Shown one piece after another: positions 26,661 to 36,211 of a stretch of 64,000 bases of DNA. Source of the stretch: Sphingomonas sp. Root720. Its GTDB lineage: Bacteria > Pseudomonadota > Alphaproteobacteria > Sphingomonadales > Sphingomonadaceae. Both the position numbers and the translations under genes were made by a program. The first letter of the stretch is position 1, and every line of letters begins with the position of its first letter. The stretch spans positions 537,195 to 601,194 of the forward strand of contig NZ_LMID01000010.1 in assembly GCF_001428605.1 (NCBI RefSeq). Reading direction: 5' to 3'. The notes under the pieces were generated by a model, which made no database searches, was not told where the DNA came from, and worked only from the letters and a program-made list of their open reading frames with translations.

Positions 26661-27412
26661 GCGGCCGCTTCCCACAGCCAGTGGCGTACCGCCCCGACAT
26701 CGGCCAGGCCGTAGAGCGCGGCGGTCTCGCGGCGCGGACCGACGAGGACGCCGAAGCCGCCCATCTCGCCCGCGACCCGCAGCGCCGGTTCGTCGGTCAG
26801 GTCGTCGCCGATCACCACGGGCAGGCTCCCCGCCATCGGCGCCTCGGCCATCAGCGCAACCACCGCCTCGCCCTTGTTCCAGCCGGGCCCGCGCAGTTCG
26901 ACCATCATCTTGCCGTGCTGGACGGCCAGGCCGTGCTTGTCGGCGATCGCCTGGGCGCGGCGCTTGACCGGCTCCTCCAGGATCGGGGCGACGCGGTAGT
27001 GCATCGCCACGCCATGGCTCTTTTCCTCGATGATCATCTCCGGATGGCCGGCACCATAGGAATGGACGTCGGCGATCGCCCCGTCGAGGCCTTCGGGACG
27101 GGGCGGTTCAATCAGGCGGCCGTCGCGGCGCACCTCGGCGCCATGGCTGCCCGCGAGAGCGATCTCGGCGGCGACCGGCCCGACCATCTGGTCGAGCTGG
27201 GCGATCGAACGTCCGCTGACCAGCGCGATCCGGCCGGCGAAGCGCCGGTGGAGCGCGGTCAGCAACTCGACCAGTTCGGCATCGGCACGCACCAGCTCGG
27301 GGTGATCGACGAGCGGCACCAGCGTCCCGTCGAAATCGACGAAGAGACTATGGCTCGCGAAGTCGATCGCCGGCGGGGGCGCGAGCACCGGCTGTTGGGA
27401 CCGGGACAGCAT
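26657..27412 (-). CDS. otsB: trehalose-6-phosphate phosphatase
   Basis: Product of about 251 residues, a HAD-superfamily phosphatase. The nucleophile loop is LFVDFDGTLVPLVDHP near 22-37; SGRSIAQLDQM is near 67, the Lys-containing GWNKGEAVVAL near 177, and the acidic motif IGDDLTDEPAL near 201. It dephosphorylates trehalose-6-phosphate. The ATG at 27412 is chosen; an in-frame TTG 12 codons upstream is possible. It is the first gene of the operon, with an EcfG-like promoter about 83 bp upstream. Confidence 0.93.
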   Translation of the reverse strand: MLSRSQQPVLAPPPAIDFASHSLFVDFDGTLVPLVDHPELVRADAELVELLTALHRRFAGRIALVSGRSIAQLDQMVGPVAAEIALAGSHGAEVRRDGRLIEPPRPEGLDGAIADVHSYGAGHPEMIIEEKSHGVAMHYRVAPILEEPVKRRAQAIADKHGLAVQHGKMMVELRGPGWNKGEAVVALMAEAPMAGSLPVVIGDDLTDEPALRVAGEMGGFGVLVGPRRETAALYGLADVGAVRHWLWEAAA

Positions 27413-27494
27413 TTCATTTCCTCGCCGCAATAATAGCCGTGGAATCAACCGGCCTTGGACAGACCGGTCCGCGACCGGGGTGAACTGCGGGGAT

Positions 27495-27520
27495 GACGCG
27501 CGGCGGCGGGGTCAGGTTCC
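27495..27520 (-). promoter_or_regulatory. candidate EcfG (general stress) promoter for otsB
   Basis: On the minus strand GGAAC (27516-27520), 17 bp, then CGTC (27495-27498), one base off the alphaproteobacterial EcfG consensus GGAAC-N16/17-CGTT. Trehalose genes are common members of that regulon. Confidence 0.45.
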
Positions 27521-27658
27521 GTTCCGGCTGCGAATTAATGCTGCGAGTGCGTCCGCACGGCCGCGCGATGCGCGCCGCAACGGAAAGCACCCCCGGGCAA
27601 GGGAACCCGAGGGTGCGTCCCACGCGGTGGAAATTGCCAGTCCGGCCGCGTGTTGGGG

Positions 27659-27697
27659 GCCTCCCGGGGCGTTGGCTTGGGGGGATCCCCGGGAGGC
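27659..27697. terminator. 11-bp inverted repeat
   Basis: Perfect arms GCCTCCCGGGG and CCCCGGGAGGC separated by 17 bases, without a U tract. It is probably part of the transcription-end region of the UrcA gene. Confidence 0.45.
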
Positions 27698-27703
27698 TGG
27701 CGG

Positions 27704-27727
27704 GGCCGGGCTGCTGCCGGCCCGGCC
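27704..27727 (-). terminator. hairpin directly after the UrcA gene
   Basis: Arms GGCCGGGC and GCCCGGCC, three bases beyond the UrcA stop codon. A likely terminator or 3'-end hairpin, again without a U tract. Confidence 0.5.
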
Positions 27728-27730
27728 AGA

Positions 27731-28078
27731 TCAGTGGGCGGCGACCGTGACCCGGCCGTTCTCGGCCAGTTCGGTGCCCGCCTTGGCAAGCGCCAGCTCG
27801 ACCTGCGGCATCGCCTTGGCGGCGGCCACCTTGGCGCAGGCCTTGGCCTGGATCGCGCCGTCGAGCGAACGATCGCCGTGGAAGGTGCAGACCTCTCGGG
27901 CCGCACGGGCCACGCGCTTCTTCAGCGAGGCCGCGCCCTGGGCGCTGGCGAGGTTGAGGTCGGCATAGCGGACCGAGGAAGTCTTGCCCGTCTCGGCCGC
28001 ATAGGCGGGGAAGGCGACGGTGCCGGTGGTGGCGACGGCGGCGGCGAGCGCGGCGAGGATCTTGATCGAACGGGTCAT
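27731..28078 (-). CDS. UrcA family protein (exported)
   Basis: Product of 115 residues. A signal peptide (IKILAALAAAVATTGTVAFP, then AYA) precedes a mature domain with the UrcA pattern: SVRYADLNLASAQGAASLKK and ARAAREVCTFHG with two conserved Cys (CTFH and KACAK). UrcA proteins are abundant, short, secreted proteins of sphingomonads with no proven function. The start at 28078 has AGGAG upstream. A palindrome at 28099-28128 lies in its leader and two hairpins follow the stop. Confidence 0.85.
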   Translation of the reverse strand: MTRSIKILAALAAAVATTGTVAFPAYAAETGKTSSVRYADLNLASAQGAASLKKRVARAAREVCTFHGDRSLDGAIQAKACAKVAAAKAMPQVELALAKAGTELAENGRVTVAAH

Positions 28079-28098
28079 GGCTAATCTCCTGTTGTGCG

Positions 28099-28128
28099 AC
28101 CGGACGAGGGTGGCGACCTTCGTCCGGT
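28099..28128. promoter_or_regulatory. palindrome upstream of the UrcA gene
   Basis: Arms ACCGGACGA and TCGTCCGGT around 12 bases, about 20 bp before the UrcA start codon. It could be an operator or a leader hairpin. Confidence 0.4.
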
Positions 28129-28258
28129 GAAATCCCTGTTCCGGCTTCCCTGGGATGTTGGTGGGCCGCCGTTGAGGACCTATCTATGCCCGGCCCGGTC
28201 CGGCTGCATCGACGCTTCGACCGACCGCGCCGCCGACTCCACAAAGGTCGAGTTGCCC

Positions 28259-28307
28259 CGACGAACGTCCGGTGGCAGTCGACGAACGACAGGAGGGACA
28301 TTCGTCG
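28259..28307. promoter_or_regulatory. three CGACGAA half-sites at 21-bp spacing
   Basis: CGACGAACG at 28259 and again at 28280, then the inverted TTCGTCG at 28301. The 21-bp spacing is two DNA turns, which places all three on one face of the helix. It is a candidate regulator-binding array. Confidence 0.4.
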
Positions 28308-28385
28308 ATAGTCAGGGAGCGAATCGCCGACAGCGCATTGCAACCAAATTGTCACATTTGTAGGGAGCCTCGGTAAGCCCGGGGG

Positions 28386-29510
28386 ATTCGAACCATTCGC
28401 CAGATTGCCGTCCTGCCCTACCGCACCAGTGAGACAGGCCAGACCGAGGTCTTGCTGATCACCTCGCGCGAGACCAAGCGCTGGGTGCTGCCCAAGGGCA
28501 ATCGGATCAAGGGGCTGAAAAGCCACGAGGCGGCAAGCCACGAAGCCTATGAGGAAGCGGGCCTCGTCGGCATCGCCTGCCCCTATGCGATCGGCACCTA
28601 TCAATATCGCAAGCAGCGCCGCGACGGCACGTCGCGCCCGGCGACGGTCGACATCTTTCCCTTCTCGGTCACGGCCCAGCTCGACAGCTGGCCCGAGAAG
28701 GACGAGCGCGAGCTGCGCTGGTTCGCCCCCGTCGACGCGGCCGCCGCCGTCGACGAACCCGAGCTTCGGGACATTCTCGTCGCCTTCACTCCACCCGTCT
28801 GGAATCCCGGCATCGCCGAACGGGTCGTCACGGCCGCCCGCCGCCACACTGCAGAAAGGTTCACCATCGTGCGCTGGTTCCAGGCATTGCTGCCCAAGCA
28901 GGGCCGTTTCTTCGAACAGTTTGAGGCGCATGCGGCGCTCAACGTCGCCGCGGCCGACGCGCTCGGCCGGCTGCTGCAGGGCGGCCCCGACATGCCGCTC
29001 CACAGCCAGGAAATCTTCGATCGCGAGAATGACGCGGACGACATCATCCGCGACGTCCTCGTCGATGTCCGCAAGACGCTGATCACCCCGTTCGACCGCA
29101 CCGCGATCACCAGCCTGATCGGATCGATGGACGACGCGATCGACCAGATGAACCAGACCGCCAAGGCGATCACCCTCTACGAGCTCAAGGAATTCGAGCC
29201 GCAGATGCGCGACATGGCCGGCATCATCGTCGAAGCCGCGCGGATCACCGCCGACGCGATGCCGCTGCTGCGCGACCTCGGCCGCAACGCCACCCGGCTG
29301 CACAGCCTGACCGAACGCATCGTCAAGCTCGAGGGCCATGCCGACGAGATCCACGACCAGGGCCTCAAGGCCCTGTTCAAGGCCCGCGGCGACAAGGCGC
29401 CCATGGCCTTCATCATCGGCCGCGAGATCTACAGCCATCTCGAGAAGATCACCGACCGGTTCGAGGATGTCGCCAACGAGATCCAGGGCCTGGTTCTCGA
29501 TCACGCCTGA
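28386..29510 (+). CDS. Nudix hydrolase joined in frame to a DUF47/PhoU-like domain
   Basis: One uninterrupted frame of 374 codons. Residues 1-150 are a Nudix domain (IRQIAVLPYR, WVLPKGNRIKG, HEAASHEAYEEAGLVG), with a degenerate Nudix box of the diphosphoinositol-phosphohydrolase type. Residues 162-374 are a DUF47 protein. No ATG, GTG or TTG precedes the conserved IAVLPY strand: upstream of TTG 28452, inside the domain, only ATT (28386, 28395) and CTG (28413) are available back to the stop at 28374. Coordinates assume ATT 28386 and are tentative. The gene sits 2 bp before a phosphate transporter gene, matching the usual DUF47-Pit pairing. Confidence 0.55.
   Translation: MRTIRQIAVLPYRTSETGQTEVLLITSRETKRWVLPKGNRIKGLKSHEAASHEAYEEAGLVGIACPYAIGTYQYRKQRRDGTSRPATVDIFPFSVTAQLDSWPEKDERELRWFAPVDAAAAVDEPELRDILVAFTPPVWNPGIAERVVTAARRHTAERFTIVRWFQALLPKQGRFFEQFEAHAALNVAAADALGRLLQGGPDMPLHSQEIFDRENDADDIIRDVLVDVRKTLITPFDRTAITSLIGSMDDAIDQMNQTAKAITLYELKEFEPQMRDMAGIIVEAARITADAMPLLRDLGRNATRLHSLTERIVKLEGHADEIHDQGLKALFKARGDKAPMAFIIGREIYSHLEKITDRFEDVANEIQGLVLDHA
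28869..29510 (+). CDS. DUF47 (PhoU-like) protein from an internal GTG start
   Basis: Alternative reading of the 3' part of the Nudix/DUF47 frame. GTG at 28869 is preceded by AGAAAGG at nine bases and would give 213 residues (VRWFQALLPKQGRFFEQFEA onward), the usual length of stand-alone DUF47 proteins. Long helices such as TSLIGSMDDAIDQMNQTAKA and HSLTERIVKLEGHADEIHDQ fit the PhoU-like helical bundle. These proteins accompany PiT transporters and are thought to modulate them. Both the fused and the separate product could be made. Confidence 0.7.
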   Translation: MRWFQALLPKQGRFFEQFEAHAALNVAAADALGRLLQGGPDMPLHSQEIFDRENDADDIIRDVLVDVRKTLITPFDRTAITSLIGSMDDAIDQMNQTAKAITLYELKEFEPQMRDMAGIIVEAARITADAMPLLRDLGRNATRLHSLTERIVKLEGHADEIHDQGLKALFKARGDKAPMAFIIGREIYSHLEKITDRFEDVANEIQGLVLDHA

Positions 29511-29512
29511 CG

Positions 29513-30517
29513 ATGGAGCATGCCCTCGCCCTTCCGCTGCTGGTCGGCCTGATCGGGATCGCGCTCGCGTTCGATTTCCTGAACGGACTGCACGACGCCG
29601 CCAATTCGATCGCGACCGTGGTGTCGACGCGCGTGCTCAAGCCGCATCACGCCGTCGCCATGGCCGCCTTCTTCAACTTCATTGCCTTCCTGTTCTTCGG
29701 GCTGCACGTCGCCGAGACGGTGGGCAAGGGCATCGTCCATGCCGATATCGTCAATGCCCAGGTGATCTTCGGCGCGCTGATGGGCGCGATCAGCTGGAAT
29801 CTCATCACCTGGATACTCGGCATTCCCTCCTCGTCGAGCCATGCGCTGATCGGCGGCCTGCTCGGCGCGGGCGTCGCCAGGGCGGGCTTGGGCGGGATCG
29901 TCTGGTCGGGCGTGCTCAAGACCAGCGTCGCGATCGTGCTCTCGCCGACGATCGGCCTGGTGCTCGCGCTGGTGCTGGTGCTGATCACCAGCTGGGTGTT
30001 CGTGCGGACCCTGCCCTCGGTCGCCGATCGGCGCTTCCGGCGGCTGCAGCTCATCTCCGCCTCGCTCTACTCGCTCGGCCATGGCGGCAACGACGCGCAG
30101 AAGACGATGGGGATCATCGCGGTGCTGCTCTACTCGCAGGGCCTGCTCGAAGGCGGTTTCCACGTCCCCTTCTGGGTGGTGATCAGCTGCCAGGCGGCGA
30201 TGGGTCTCGGCACGCTGCTCGGCGGCTGGAAGATCGTCCACACCATGGGATCGAAGATCACCCGCCTGACGCCGGCGCAGGGCTTCTGCGCCGAGACCGG
30301 CGGCGCGATCACCCTGTTCGCGGCGACCTGGCTGGGCGTGCCGGTGTCGACCACCCACACGATCACCGGCGCGATCGTCGGGGTCGGTTCGTCGCGGCGG
30401 CTGTCGGCGGTACGCTGGAACGTCGCCAGCAGCATCGTCGTCGCCTGGGTCGTCACCCTTCCCGCGGCCGCCGCGATCGGCGCGGGCTTCTACCTGCTGG
30501 CGGGTTTGTTCGGCTAG
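29513..30517 (+). CDS. inorganic phosphate transporter, PiT family
   Basis: Product of 334 residues with about ten membrane segments. Both PiT repeats are visible: FDFLNGLHDAANSIATVVST near 21-40 and YSLGHGGNDAQKTMGIIAVL near 184-203, each with the GxxxAN/GGNDA signature. ISWNLITWILGIPSSSSHAL and VPVSTTHTITGAIVGVGSS are also conserved. It imports phosphate (or metal-phosphate) by cation symport and is distinct from the ATP-driven Pst system. The start is 2 bp after the DUF47 stop, so the two are translated from one message. Confidence 0.95.
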   Translation: MEHALALPLLVGLIGIALAFDFLNGLHDAANSIATVVSTRVLKPHHAVAMAAFFNFIAFLFFGLHVAETVGKGIVHADIVNAQVIFGALMGAISWNLITWILGIPSSSSHALIGGLLGAGVARAGLGGIVWSGVLKTSVAIVLSPTIGLVLALVLVLITSWVFVRTLPSVADRRFRRLQLISASLYSLGHGGNDAQKTMGIIAVLLYSQGLLEGGFHVPFWVVISCQAAMGLGTLLGGWKIVHTMGSKITRLTPAQGFCAETGGAITLFAATWLGVPVSTTHTITGAIVGVGSSRRLSAVRWNVASSIVVAWVVTLPAAAAIGAGFYLLAGLFG

Positions 30518-30523
30518 AGGGCG

Positions 30524-31147
30524 CTACCTCGGCGCCAGGCCCGCCGTCAGCATATCCACCATCCGGCGCGCCAGCTCTTCGGCGCTCAGCGCCCCACCCG
30601 GCACGTGCCAGCGCGCGGGCCAGTTGAGCGCCCCCGCCAGGGTGAAGGCCAGCAGCTTGGGATCGGTGGGGGCGATCGATCCGTCGGCCAGGCCTTCCTC
30701 GATGAAGGCGCGCATCGCCGCGTCGATCCGGCGCTTGCGCTCGCGCAGGGTCCGCGCCCCTTCCGCCGACAGCGGTTCCGGACCGGTGCGGATCACGCAG
30801 CGACCGAAATCCGCCATATTGGCCTGCGCATAGCCGCGCAGGAAATGGCGCAGCCGGTCGAGACCGTTGCCGGGGAGCGCCTTCGCCTCCTCGATCGCCC
30901 GGTGATACTCCTCGATGCCGAGCGCGATGCATTCGAGCAGCACCTGCTCCTTGTTGCCGAGATAATGGTAGATGGTCGGCTTCGAGACGCCGAGGCTGGC
31001 CGCGACATCCTCGAGCAACGTCGCGTGAAAACCGCGCTCGTTGAACATCCGCACCGCCGCGATCAACAGCGCATGGCGCTTGGCCGAGCGTTCCTCGGCC
31101 TTCTGCTCGCGCGTCCGGAACGGCGATGCTGGGGTCTCGATCGGCAT
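30524..31147 (-). CDS. TetR-family regulator of the acyl-CoA degradation genes
   Basis: Product of 207 residues. The N-terminal helix-turn-helix reads AAVRMFNERGFHATLLEDVA, then ASLGVSKPTIYHYLGNKEQV. The C-terminal ligand domain includes a TetR_C-like region typical of regulators sensing acyl-CoA esters or similar hydrophobic ligands. It is divergent from the acyl-CoA dehydrogenase gene with 66 bp between them, where a palindrome is a likely operator. It is convergent with the phosphate transporter, 6 bp apart. Confidence 0.88.
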   Translation of the reverse strand: MPIETPASPFRTREQKAEERSAKRHALLIAAVRMFNERGFHATLLEDVAASLGVSKPTIYHYLGNKEQVLLECIALGIEEYHRAIEEAKALPGNGLDRLRHFLRGYAQANMADFGRCVIRTGPEPLSAEGARTLRERKRRIDAAMRAFIEEGLADGSIAPTDPKLLAFTLAGALNWPARWHVPGGALSAEELARRMVDMLTAGLAPR

Positions 31148-31156
31148 CCCCGATCC

Positions 31157-31196
31157 TTGACAGAAAACCGATCGGCAATCAATATACTGACCAGTA
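31157..31196 (+). promoter_or_regulatory. promoter and TetR-type operator for the acyl-CoA operon
   Basis: TTGACA at 31157-31162 and TATACT at 31183-31188 (a long 20-bp spacer) may form the promoter. The inverted repeat TACTG-AC-CAGTA at 31185-31196 overlaps the -10 hexamer, the usual place for TetR repression. Confidence 0.5.
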
Positions 31197-31213
31197 GATA
31201 ATTCAGAGGCTCC

Positions 31214-32341
31214 ATGATTCTCACCGAGACCCAGTCCGCAATCCAGGACGCCGTGCGCGCCTTCGCGCAGGAACGGATCCGCCCGCGCAGCCAGGCGTTC
31301 GAGGCGGCCGGAGGCTATCCCGACGGGCTGTTCGAGGAACTGGCGGGCCTGGGGCTGCTCGGCATGGTCGCCCCCGAGGCGGTGGGCGGCGCCGGCGCCG
31401 ATTACATATCCTATGCGCTGTCGCTGATAGAGATCGCCGCGGCCGACGGTGCGCTCTCGACGATCGTCTCGATCCAGAACAGCCTGCTGGTCGGCGGCCT
31501 GCTGAAGGAAGGCAGCGCGGCGCAGAAGGCGCGCTTCCTGCCGGGCCTGATCGGCGGCCGCACGATCGGCGCGTTCGCGCTGACCGAGGCCGATGCCGGT
31601 TCCGACGCCGCCGCGCTGCGCACGCGCGCGACCCGGACCGAGGGTGGCTGGGTCCTCGACGGCGCCAAGCAGTTCATCACCTCGGGCAAGATCGCCGGGG
31701 TGGCGATGGTGTTCGCGGTCACCGATCCGGCGGCGGGCAAGAAGGGCATCTCCGCCTTCCTCGTCCCTACCGACAAGCCCGGCTACCGCGTCGACAAGGT
31801 CGAGCACAAACTGGGCCAGGCGGCTTCCGACACCTGCGCGATCCGCTTCGACGAGCTGTTCGTCGAGGACGATCTGCTGTTCGGTGCCGAGGGCCGCGGC
31901 TACACGATCGCGCTCGCCAATCTCGAGCAGGGCCGCATCGGCATCGCCGCCCAGTGCGTCGGCATGGCGCAGGCCGCGCTTGAGATCGCGACGGGCTATG
32001 CCAGGGACCGCCGGAGCTTCGGCAAGCCGATCATCGAGCATCAGGCGGTGGGCTTCCGCCTCGCCGATCTCGCCACCCGGCTGGAGGCGGCCCGCCAGCT
32101 CGTCCTCCACGCGGCGAGCGTCAAGGATGCCGGGCTGCCCTGCCTGAAGGAGGCGTCGATGGCCAAGCTGTTCGCCTCCGAGGCCGCCGAAGCGATCGTG
32201 TCGGGTGCGATCCAGACGCTGGGCGGCTATGGGTATCTCGAAGAGTTCGGACTCGCGAAGATCTACCGCGATGTCCGCGTCTGCCAGATCTACGAGGGCA
32301 CCTCCGACATCCAGCGGATGGTCATCGCCCGCGCCCTTTGA
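31214..32341 (+). CDS. acyl-CoA dehydrogenase
   Basis: Product of 375 residues, an FAD enzyme making 2-enoyl-CoA. Family signatures are present: AFALTEADAGSDAAALRTRA near 119-138 and QTLGGYGYLEEFGLAKIYRD near 334-353. Glu in QIYEGTSDIQRM near 358-369 is the likely catalytic base. Length and the position of Glu fit short- or branched-chain acyl-CoA dehydrogenases. It is the first gene of an operon with thiolase, SDR, hydratase and a nitronate monooxygenase-like gene, controlled by the divergent TetR protein. Confidence 0.92.
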   Translation: MILTETQSAIQDAVRAFAQERIRPRSQAFEAAGGYPDGLFEELAGLGLLGMVAPEAVGGAGADYISYALSLIEIAAADGALSTIVSIQNSLLVGGLLKEGSAAQKARFLPGLIGGRTIGAFALTEADAGSDAAALRTRATRTEGGWVLDGAKQFITSGKIAGVAMVFAVTDPAAGKKGISAFLVPTDKPGYRVDKVEHKLGQAASDTCAIRFDELFVEDDLLFGAEGRGYTIALANLEQGRIGIAAQCVGMAQAALEIATGYARDRRSFGKPIIEHQAVGFRLADLATRLEAARQLVLHAASVKDAGLPCLKEASMAKLFASEAAEAIVSGAIQTLGGYGYLEEFGLAKIYRDVRVCQIYEGTSDIQRMVIARAL

Positions 32342-32363
32342 ATTCGAGTTTGAGGAACAGAGC

Positions 32364-33548
32364 ATGAGCACCGATCCCGTCGTCATCGCCTCCTATGCCC
32401 GCACCCCGATGGGCGGCTTCCAGGGCGCGCTTTCGGGCGCCTCCGCGACCGAGCTGGGCGCGACCGCGGTGAAGGCCGCCGTCGAGCGCGCCGGGATCGA
32501 CGCCGACAAGGTCGAGCAGATCTACATGGGCTGCGTGCTGCCCGCCGGCCTCGGCCAGGCACCGGCGCGCCAGGCGGCGATCGGCGCCGGCCTGCCCACG
32601 TCGGTCGAGGCGACCACCGTCAACAAGATGTGCGGGTCGGGCATGCAGGCCGCGATCATGGCGCATGACGCGCTGGCCGCGGGCAGCGCCGACGTCATCG
32701 TCGCGGGCGGCATGGAGAGCATGTCCAACGCGCCCTATCTGCTCGCCAAGCACCGTTCGGGCGCCCGGATCGGCCACGACGTCGTCAAGGACTCGATGTA
32801 TCTCGACGGGCTCGAGGACGCCTATGCGCCGGGCAAGCTGATGGGCGCCTTCGCCGAGGAATCCGCGCGCGACTATCAGCTCACCCGCGAGGCGCAGGAC
32901 GCCTATGCGATCCGATCGCTGAGCCGCGCCAATGCCGCGATCGAGAGCGGCGCCTTCGACCGCGAGATCACCCCGGTCACGCTGGAAACGCGCGGCGGCA
33001 CCACGGTGGTCGAGCGTGACGAGCAGCCCGGCAAGGCGCGGCCCGACAAGATCCCGACGCTCAAGCCCGCCTTCGCCAAGGACGGCACGATCACCGCCGC
33101 CAACGCATCGTCGATCTCCGACGGCGCCGCCGCGCTGGTGATGACCCGCCAGAGCGTCGCCGAAAAGCTGGGCCTACCGGTCGTCGCCAGGGTGGTGAGC
33201 CATGCCGCCCACGCGCATGAGCCCGGCCTGTTCACCACCGCGCCGGTGCCGGCGATCCGCAAGGCGCTCGCGAAGGCGGGCTGGACGGTCGACGACGTCG
33301 ACCTGTTCGAGGTCAACGAGGCGTTCGCCGTCGTCGCGATGATCGCCGCCCAGGACCTGAACATTCCGGCCGAGAAGCTGAACGTCAACGGCGGCGCCTG
33401 CGCGCTCGGCCACCCGATCGGCGCCAGCGGTGCCCGCGTGATCGCGACCCTGCTCGCCGCGCTGCAGAATCGCGGCCTCAAGCGCGGTGTCGCCACGCTG
33501 TGCATCGGCGGCGGCGAGGCGACGGCGATGGCGGTGGAACTGGCATGA
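32364..33548 (+). CDS. acetyl-CoA C-acyltransferase (thiolase)
   Basis: Product of 394 residues. The acylated Cys lies in TTVNKMCGSGMQAAIMAHDA near 83-102. GGMESMSNAPYLL is near 112, the His of NVNGGACALGHPIGASGARV near 341-360, and the second Cys in TLCIGGGEATAMAVEL near 377. It cleaves 3-ketoacyl-CoA at the end of beta-oxidation or of branched-acid degradation. The ATG at 32364 has GAGGAACAG upstream. A strong hairpin (33557-33576) follows the stop. Confidence 0.94.
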   Translation: MSTDPVVIASYARTPMGGFQGALSGASATELGATAVKAAVERAGIDADKVEQIYMGCVLPAGLGQAPARQAAIGAGLPTSVEATTVNKMCGSGMQAAIMAHDALAAGSADVIVAGGMESMSNAPYLLAKHRSGARIGHDVVKDSMYLDGLEDAYAPGKLMGAFAEESARDYQLTREAQDAYAIRSLSRANAAIESGAFDREITPVTLETRGGTTVVERDEQPGKARPDKIPTLKPAFAKDGTITAANASSISDGAAALVMTRQSVAEKLGLPVVARVVSHAAHAHEPGLFTTAPVPAIRKALAKAGWTVDDVDLFEVNEAFAVVAMIAAQDLNIPAEKLNVNGGACALGHPIGASGARVIATLLAALQNRGLKRGVATLCIGGGEATAMAVELA

Positions 33549-33556
33549 TCGCGAGG

Positions 33557-33576
33557 GCTCCGGCGACCGCCGGAGC
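33557..33576 (+). terminator. hairpin between thiolase and SDR genes
   Basis: Perfect 8-bp stem GCTCCGGC/GCCGGAGC with a GACC loop, nine bases after the thiolase stop. There is no U tract; it may reduce or process the message before the SDR gene. Confidence 0.35.
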
Positions 33577-33654
33577 TGCTATCAAGGTCACGACATGGGC
33601 CCGGCAAGGCGGTATCGGCCGCCGACCGGGCAAGAACGAAGCGAGGGAGCTGGA

Positions 33655-34412
33655 ATGGATCTGAAGGATATGGCCGCCATCGTCACCGGCGGCGCATCGG
33701 GGCTGGGCGGCGCAACCGCCCGGATGCTCGCGGCGAACGGCGCCAGGGTCACGATCTTCGATCTCAACGCCGATGACGGCGTCGAGACCGCCGCCGCGAT
33801 CGGCGGCCACTTCGTGTCGGTCGACGTCGCCGACGACGCCAGCGTCGCCGCCGGCATCGCCGAGGCCGAGGCGAAGCACGGCGTCGCCCGCATCCTCGTC
33901 AACTGCGCCGGCATCGCCCCGCCCGCACGCATCGTCGCCAAGGACGGCAGCCCTCATGCGCTCGATCTCTACCGCAAGGTGATCGAGATCAACCTGATCG
34001 GCACCTTCAATACCCTCTCGAAGTTCGCCGCCCGGCTGATCACCGCCGATCCGGTCGGCGAGGAGCGCGGCGTGATCGTCAACACCGCCTCGGTCGCGGC
34101 GTTCGACGGCCAGGTCGGCCAGGCCGCCTATGCCTCGTCCAAGGCGGGCGTCGCGGGCCTCACCCTGTGCGCCGCACGCGATCTCTCGCAGCACAAGATC
34201 CGGGTGATGACGATCGCCCCGGGCATCTTCATGACCCCGATGATGAAGGGCCTGCCCCAGGCGGCACAGGATTCGCTGGGCCAGCAGGTGCCGCATCCCA
34301 GCCGCCTCGGCGATCCGGGCGAATATGCGATGCTGGTCGAGAGCATCCTCAGGAACCCGATGCTCAACGGCGAGACGATCCGTCTCGACGGCGCGATCCG
34401 GATGGCGCCGCG

Positions 34413-34416
<4 letters not shown>
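33655..34416 (+). CDS. SDR-family 3-hydroxyacyl-CoA dehydrogenase (HSD10-like)
   Basis: Product of 253 residues. The cofactor site is [20 protein letters not shown] near 9-28, and FDLN near 36 suggests NAD(H) preference. The catalytic set is NTASVAAF near 142 and YASSKAG near 157. The Asn-containing [10 protein letters not shown] and the insertion around [20 protein letters not shown] resemble type-2 3-hydroxyacyl-CoA dehydrogenase (17-beta-HSD10), which acts on branched 3-hydroxyacyl-CoA. It overlaps the enoyl-CoA hydratase gene by 4 bp (ATGA). Confidence 0.9.
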
Positions 34417-36202
<1,786 letters not shown>

Positions 36203-36211
36203 ACGAGGCGG

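Larger units (their letters stand above)
27413..27730. other. 318-bp intergenic region between otsB and the UrcA gene
   Basis: No gene seen. The left part holds the otsB leader and a candidate EcfG promoter (27495-27520). The right part holds two GC-rich hairpins (27659-27697 and 27704-27727) downstream of the UrcA gene. Confidence 0.6.
28079..28376. other. intergenic region between the UrcA gene and the Nudix/DUF47 frame
   Basis: No gene seen. The region holds a hairpin in the UrcA leader (28099-28128), three evenly spaced CGACGAA-type half-sites (28259-28307) and AGGGAG near 28362, a possible ribosome site for the downstream frame. Confidence 0.5.

Noticed and set aside
27414-29504. A 696-codon minus-strand frame running through the UrcA region and the Nudix/DUF47 frame
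   Set aside because: It is antisense to clear Nudix and DUF47 domains and out of frame with the UrcA gene.
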